The notes beneath the pieces were generated by a model that saw nothing but the letters and a program-made list of their open reading frames with translations, was not told where the DNA came from and searched no databases. From Rhodospirillaceae bacterium (GTDB lineage: Bacteria; Pseudomonadota; Alphaproteobacteria; UBA6615), in assembly GCA_002724635.1 (NCBI GenBank), contig PBPM01000049.1:1-44169 (forward strand): a stretch of 44,169 nt of DNA. The letters run 5' to 3'. Positions 40,905 to 44,169 of this stretch are shown piece after piece. The number at the start of each line of letters is the position of its first letter. Position 1 is the first letter of the stretch. Made by a program: the position numbers and the translations under genes.

Positions 40905-42137
40905 TTACTTGACCGCGATGGACATCTGCGCGGCATCGCCCGCATCGGCGAGCGCCTTACCGGGATCGGCGAAGAGCTGACGGACCGAACGAGTAGCTTG
41001 GCGGATGCGCTGAGTGTTCTCAACTAGTGCGATGCGAACATGGCCGTCGCCGTATTCGCCGAAGCCAAGACCCGGCGAGACCGCGACATTGGCGTGCTTC
41101 AAGAGCAACTTCGAGAAGGCGATGCTGCCCAGCGACTTGAACGGCTCGGGGATCGGCGCCCAGATATACATACTGGCGCTCGGCGTCGGTACGTCCCAGC
41201 CCGCGCGGGTCAGCCCCTCGACCAGCACATCCCGACGCTCGCGATAGATCGCGCGGGTCTCTACGACACAGTCCTGCGGCCCGTTGAGTGCCGCGGTCGC
41301 GGCCACCTGGATCGGCGTGAAGGCGCCATAGTCGAGGTAACTCTTCACCCGCGCCAGCGCGGCAATCAGGTCAGGATTGCCCGCCGCGAAACCGATGCGC
41401 CAGCCGGGCATCGAGTAGGTCTTGCTGAGCGAGGTGAACTCGACTGCCACATCCTTCGCGCCCGTCACCTGCAGGATCGAGGGCGGCGGATTATCATCGA
41501 AATAGATTTCAGCATAAGCGAGGTCCGACAGGACGATGATCTCGTGGGTTCGGCAGAAGTCGACGATCCGGGCGTAGAAATCGAGATCCGCCGCCACGGA
41601 TGTCGGGTTCGCCGGATAGCAAAGGACCAGCGCCACGGGCTTCGGCTGGGAATGTAGCACCGCGCGCTCGAGCGCAACCAGAAACTCGTCGTTAGGCGTG
41701 ACGGGCAGATATCGCACCGTGCCGTCGGCGATGATGAAGCCGAACTGATGGATCGGGTAGGACGGGTTCGGCACCAGCATCACATCGCCGGGGCCAGTGA
41801 TGGCCTGGGCCAGATTGGCGAGCCCCTCTTTCGAGCCGATCGTGACGATCGCCTCGCACTCGGGATCGATATCGACGCCAAAGCGGCGCTGATAGTAGCC
41901 GGACAGCGCCTTGCGCAGCCCCGGGATGCCGCGCGAGTTCGAATAGCGGTGGGTGCGCGGATCTTGGACCGCCTCGGCTAGCTTCTCGACGATATGCGGC
42001 GGGGTCGGCAGATCCGGGTTGCCCATGCCAAAATCGATGATATCCGCACCCGCCGCGCGCGCAGCCGCCTTCATCGCATTCACTTCAGCAAATACGTAGG
42101 GTGGCAACCGCTTGATGCGGTGGAATTGCGTCTGCAT
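40905..42137 (-). CDS. alaC: aminotransferase, AlaC-like (alanine transaminase)
   Basis: A 410-residue fold-type I aminotransferase. It has IDFGMGNPDLPTPPHIVEKL, IGSKEGLANLAQAI, CYPANPTSVAADLDFY, SDLAYAEIYFDD, the PLP Lys in SLSKTYSMPGWRIGFAAGN, and VRIALVENTQRIRQA with the substrate Arg. In alphaproteobacteria this gene, directly before hom, is usually annotated as alanine transaminase or LL-diaminopimelate-type aminotransferase; the former is my preference, with specificity unproved. I start at ATG 42137 (MQTQFHRIKRLPPYVF), where family homology begins, instead of the upstream start at 42164. First gene of the alaC-hom-glpX-recJ operon. Confidence 0.88.
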   Translation of the reverse strand: MQTQFHRIKRLPPYVFAEVNAMKAAARAAGADIIDFGMGNPDLPTPPHIVEKLAEAVQDPRTHRYSNSRGIPGLRKALSGYYQRRFGVDIDPECEAIVTIGSKEGLANLAQAITGPGDVMLVPNPSYPIHQFGFIIADGTVRYLPVTPNDEFLVALERAVLHSQPKPVALVLCYPANPTSVAADLDFYARIVDFCRTHEIIVLSDLAYAEIYFDDNPPPSILQVTGAKDVAVEFTSLSKTYSMPGWRIGFAAGNPDLIAALARVKSYLDYGAFTPIQVAATAALNGPQDCVVETRAIYRERRDVLVEGLTRAGWDVPTPSASMYIWAPIPEPFKSLGSIAFSKLLLKHANVAVSPGLGFGEYGDGHVRIALVENTQRIRQATRSVRQLFADPGKALADAGDAAQMSIAVK

Positions 42138-42245
42138 GGGTCCCAACCGGGTTCTGTTTAACAAATATCAGGTGCCGGCGTCGCCATGGGCAACGCCGCG
42201 CGCTCTTTTACAGTCCTCGGGGCGGGCTTGCGAGGCCCTTTTAAT

Positions 42246-43253
42246 CTAGCGGAGGAAGAAGATCTCGGTGCGGCGGTTGCCCGCTTCACCGTTGGGCATC
42301 GATTCCGCATAGATCGGCTGATCATCCGACACCGCCTCGACCGTCACCAGGTTCGAGGGCACGCCCGACTGGATCAACGCCTGGGCCACTGCGTTGGCGC
42401 GCTTGAACGAGACCTGGAAGTTCGCGACCTCTTGGCGTGCCCTCGACAGCTGCCGGGTCCGGCTGCTGGCATGACCGACCACCAGGACGCTTGCGCCCAT
42501 CTCACGCTGGTCCGATGCGACCGTCAAAATTATCGCGCGGTCCTTCGCGCTGAGCCGCGCGGAACTGTGGTTGAACTGGATCGTCGCGACTTGGGTATGC
42601 GGCGCCACGCGCGCGGATGTCGGAACATAGCCGCCGCCACCGAGGGCGCTCATGTCGACGATGACGGAGCCCGAACCCTGGGTGATCGGACCGGGCGGCG
42701 GTGCCGGGCGCGCGGGCGAGGTGGCCGGACGCGCCGCAATCGTGGGTGGCGGCGGGGTCACAGACGGCGTTGGATCGGCGCTGGCCGGCCGCGGAACGGG
42801 AACGACCCGGTCCCGCTCGGGGGCGTTGACGCGCGCGGCGGGCGCGGGCGCCGCAGGCGCCGGTGTTGTCACGGTTGCCGGTGCGGCCGGACGAGCTGCG
42901 CTCTGGGAGGCCGCGGGCGCGCGGGTCGAGCCCTGCAGCCGGATGGCCTCGTCGGTGTATCGCGCATTCTCGCGATCCGAGATCAGGCCTTCCACGACAC
43001 GTTTGCGGTTCGTGGAGGTCGGCGCTTCCGGCCGGCTCGGCACGGTCGTGAGCGAAGGCGTGTCAGCGTCGTCGGACGCCGCGCGTTGCGCGTCACTCCG
43101 GTCGCGCACGCCCTGATCGGCCGAGGTCTGAACCGCCGGCTCATCATCATCGAACACGCTCAAGACATAGTCGAAAACCGAACAGCCCGACAATGCAAAC
43201 ACGAAAACGATCGGCAACGCCTGGCGCGTGATCTTGTAAGGCCCCGACTTCAT
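42246..43253 (-). CDS. OmpA-like outer-membrane lipoprotein
   Basis: A 335-residue envelope protein. The signal peptide MKSGPYKITRQALPIVFVFA ends in lipobox LSGC, so the mature protein should be lipidated. A long Ala/Pro/Thr-rich linker (about 100-205) follows, then a C-terminal OmpA-like domain with VATIQFNHSSARLSAKDRAIIL, VVGHASSRTRQLSRARQEVANF, KRANAVAQALIQSGVP and NRRTEIFFLR. The usual GHTD reads GHAS, so a peptidoglycan-contact Asp is missing, although the later Arg residues are kept. I choose ATG 43253 (GGAAG upstream), which gives a clean signal peptide. It diverges from phaC. Confidence 0.88.
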   Translation of the reverse strand: MKSGPYKITRQALPIVFVFALSGCSVFDYVLSVFDDDEPAVQTSADQGVRDRSDAQRAASDDADTPSLTTVPSRPEAPTSTNRKRVVEGLISDRENARYTDEAIRLQGSTRAPAASQSAARPAAPATVTTPAPAAPAPAARVNAPERDRVVPVPRPASADPTPSVTPPPPTIAARPATSPARPAPPPGPITQGSGSVIVDMSALGGGGYVPTSARVAPHTQVATIQFNHSSARLSAKDRAIILTVASDQREMGASVLVVGHASSRTRQLSRARQEVANFQVSFKRANAVAQALIQSGVPSNLVTVEAVSDDQPIYAESMPNGEAGNRRTEIFFLR

Positions 43254-43457
43254 CTGCTTCCACCCCTTCATGGTGTTGCGCGAATCAACTGTCCCACGTT
43301 TACTCGCTTGATTTTTTGTGCGGTGCAACATAACTTGACCCATCACGCACAAAATCAGCGCGTACTCACATCATGTACCCCGACCTTCCACGTTCGATCA
43401 AGCGTTTCGCGAGACCCGTGAATCGTAAAAAGCGTAGAAGTTATAGAGGATTGGCGG

Positions 43458-44169
43458 ATGGCTGATCAACAAAATGCAAAGAATGCCGGCGATGATGGCG
43501 CCGACGCAGAGGCCCTCGCCGAATCGATGGCGAAGATCGCGGAGCGCAGCCAGACTCTCGTAAACGGCTTTCTTTCGAACCAGTCCGCTAACATGGGCAT
43601 GGCCGATCCGCTGAACGTCGGCAGCGCCTTCATCGAGCTGACCCAGCGCATGATGGCCAACCCGGCGCAGCTGATTCAGGCCCAGTTCCAACTCTGGCAG
43701 GATTATATGGATCTCTGGCAGACCACGACCCAGAAGATGATGGGAGCCGAGGTCGACGCCATACACGAACCCGACGGCGAGGACCGACGATTCCGGGATT
43801 CCGAGTGGGACGAGAGCATCCTGTTCGACTACATCAAGCAGTCCTACCTGCTGTCGTCGCGCTGGCTGATCAACACGGTCCGCGAGGTCGAGGGCCTGGA
43901 CGACAAGACCGCAAAGAAGGTTGATTTCTACACCCGCCAGTTCGTGGACGCGCTGGCCCCGACCAATTTCCTGATGACCAACCCCGAGGTCATCCGCGCC
44001 ACGGTCGAGTCCGGCGGCGAGAACCTGGTGAAGGGGCTCGAGAACCTCCTGGACGACATGGAACGCGGCGACGGCCAGCTGCGCATCCGCCAGACCGACG
44101 AGACCGCCTTCACCCTTGGCGAAAACGTCGCCGTGACCCCCGGCAAGGTCGTCTACCAGAACGACCTGA
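43458..44169 (+). CDS. phaC: class I poly(3-hydroxyalkanoate) synthase, 5' part
   Basis: The first 237 codons of PhaC, cut by the window end. The N-terminal domain is recognisable: MADQQNAKNAG, IELTQRMMANPAQLIQAQF, LWQDYMDLWQTTTQKMMG, DRRFRDSEWDESILFDYIKQSYLLSSRW, the Class-I stretch KKVDFYTRQFVDALAPTNFLMTNPEV and NLVKGLENLLDDMERGDGQL. The lipase-box Cys lies beyond the window. The enzyme polymerises 3-hydroxyacyl-CoA into storage granules. It starts with ATG 43458 after AGAGGATTGGCGG. About 200 bases separate it from the divergent lipoprotein gene. Confidence 0.93.
   Translation, partial: MADQQNAKNAGDDGADAEALAESMAKIAERSQTLVNGFLSNQSANMGMADPLNVGSAFIELTQRMMANPAQLIQAQFQLWQDYMDLWQTTTQKMMGAEVDAIHEPDGEDRRFRDSEWDESILFDYIKQSYLLSSRWLINTVREVEGLDDKTAKKVDFYTRQFVDALAPTNFLMTNPEVIRATVESGGENLVKGLENLLDDMERGDGQLRIRQTDETAFTLGENVAVTPGKVVYQNDL

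Noticed and set aside
42176..42196. Inverted repeat between the aminotransferase and the lipoprotein gene as a terminator
   Set aside because: The stem has a mismatch and a three-base loop, with no T-run in the direction of either gene.
42186..43421. 411-codon forward ORF
   Set aside because: Antisense to the OmpA-like lipoprotein; Arg/Gly-rich repetitive translation typical of a shadow frame.

Overview
The window looks like a chromosomal segment of a GC-rich alphaproteobacterium. The evidence is a glnB-glnA pair behind a sigma54-type promoter, a class I poly-hydroxyalkanoate synthase, the gene order aminotransferase - homoserine dehydrogenase - glpX - recJ, a fused 2Fe-2S/FAD XdhA with a separate XdhB, and alphaproteobacterial-looking ParE and GlnB sequences. 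I cannot name a genus. Pseudogenes and in-frame stops (mostly TAG) are frequent for a free-living genome, which suggests relaxed selection or sequence error.

Layout. 1-2.45 kb: a 2,6-dihydropseudooxynicotine-hydrolase-like alpha/beta hydrolase, divergent from a PLP aminotransferase. 2.5-4.5 kb: glnB and glnA with a strong terminator. 4.5-7.5 kb: a decayed YciA-type thioesterase, parE split by an in-frame TAG, and a decayed alpha/beta hydrolase. 7.5-12.1 kb: a TPR/GT41 (O-GlcNAc-transferase-like) protein, a DEAD-box helicase, a stand-alone Lrp/AsnC effector domain, a DUF3237 protein, and a small ORF whose only defect is one TAG.

12.3-24.4 kb is a dense catabolic region. It holds a carboxymuconolactone-decarboxylase-like protein, glutathionyl-hydroquinone reductase and VOC protein operon; an acyl-CoA dehydrogenase with an FAH-family hydrolase; a zinc alcohol dehydrogenase; a NicX-type 2,5-dihydroxypyridine dioxygenase translationally coupled to a formamidase-like hydrolase; a second dihydropseudooxynicotine-hydrolase-like enzyme diverging from it; a decayed LLM flavin oxidoreductase; an HSL-type esterase; and a CmcJ/NvfI-type oxidoreductase. 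Together these suggest degradation of a pyridine-like or other (hetero)aromatic compound. The pathway is inferred.

24.5-32.6 kb: a cold-shock protein, typA/bipA, xanthine dehydrogenase (xdhAB) divergent from guanine deaminase (a purine catabolism pair), and a third dihydropseudooxynicotine-hydrolase-like enzyme. 32.6-35.9 kb is more AT-rich and accessory-looking: a tiny possible peptide gene, an MFS transporter, a 61-residue protein with a perfect ribosome binding site, a membrane-anchored Sel1 protein, and tRNA-Glu(TTC) at its edge. 36-44.2 kb: a broken tenA, then recJ, glpX, hom and an alaC-like aminotransferase in one direction, an OmpA-like lipoprotein, and the start of phaC running off the window.

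I saw no insertion sequence, integrase, CRISPR array or rRNA.
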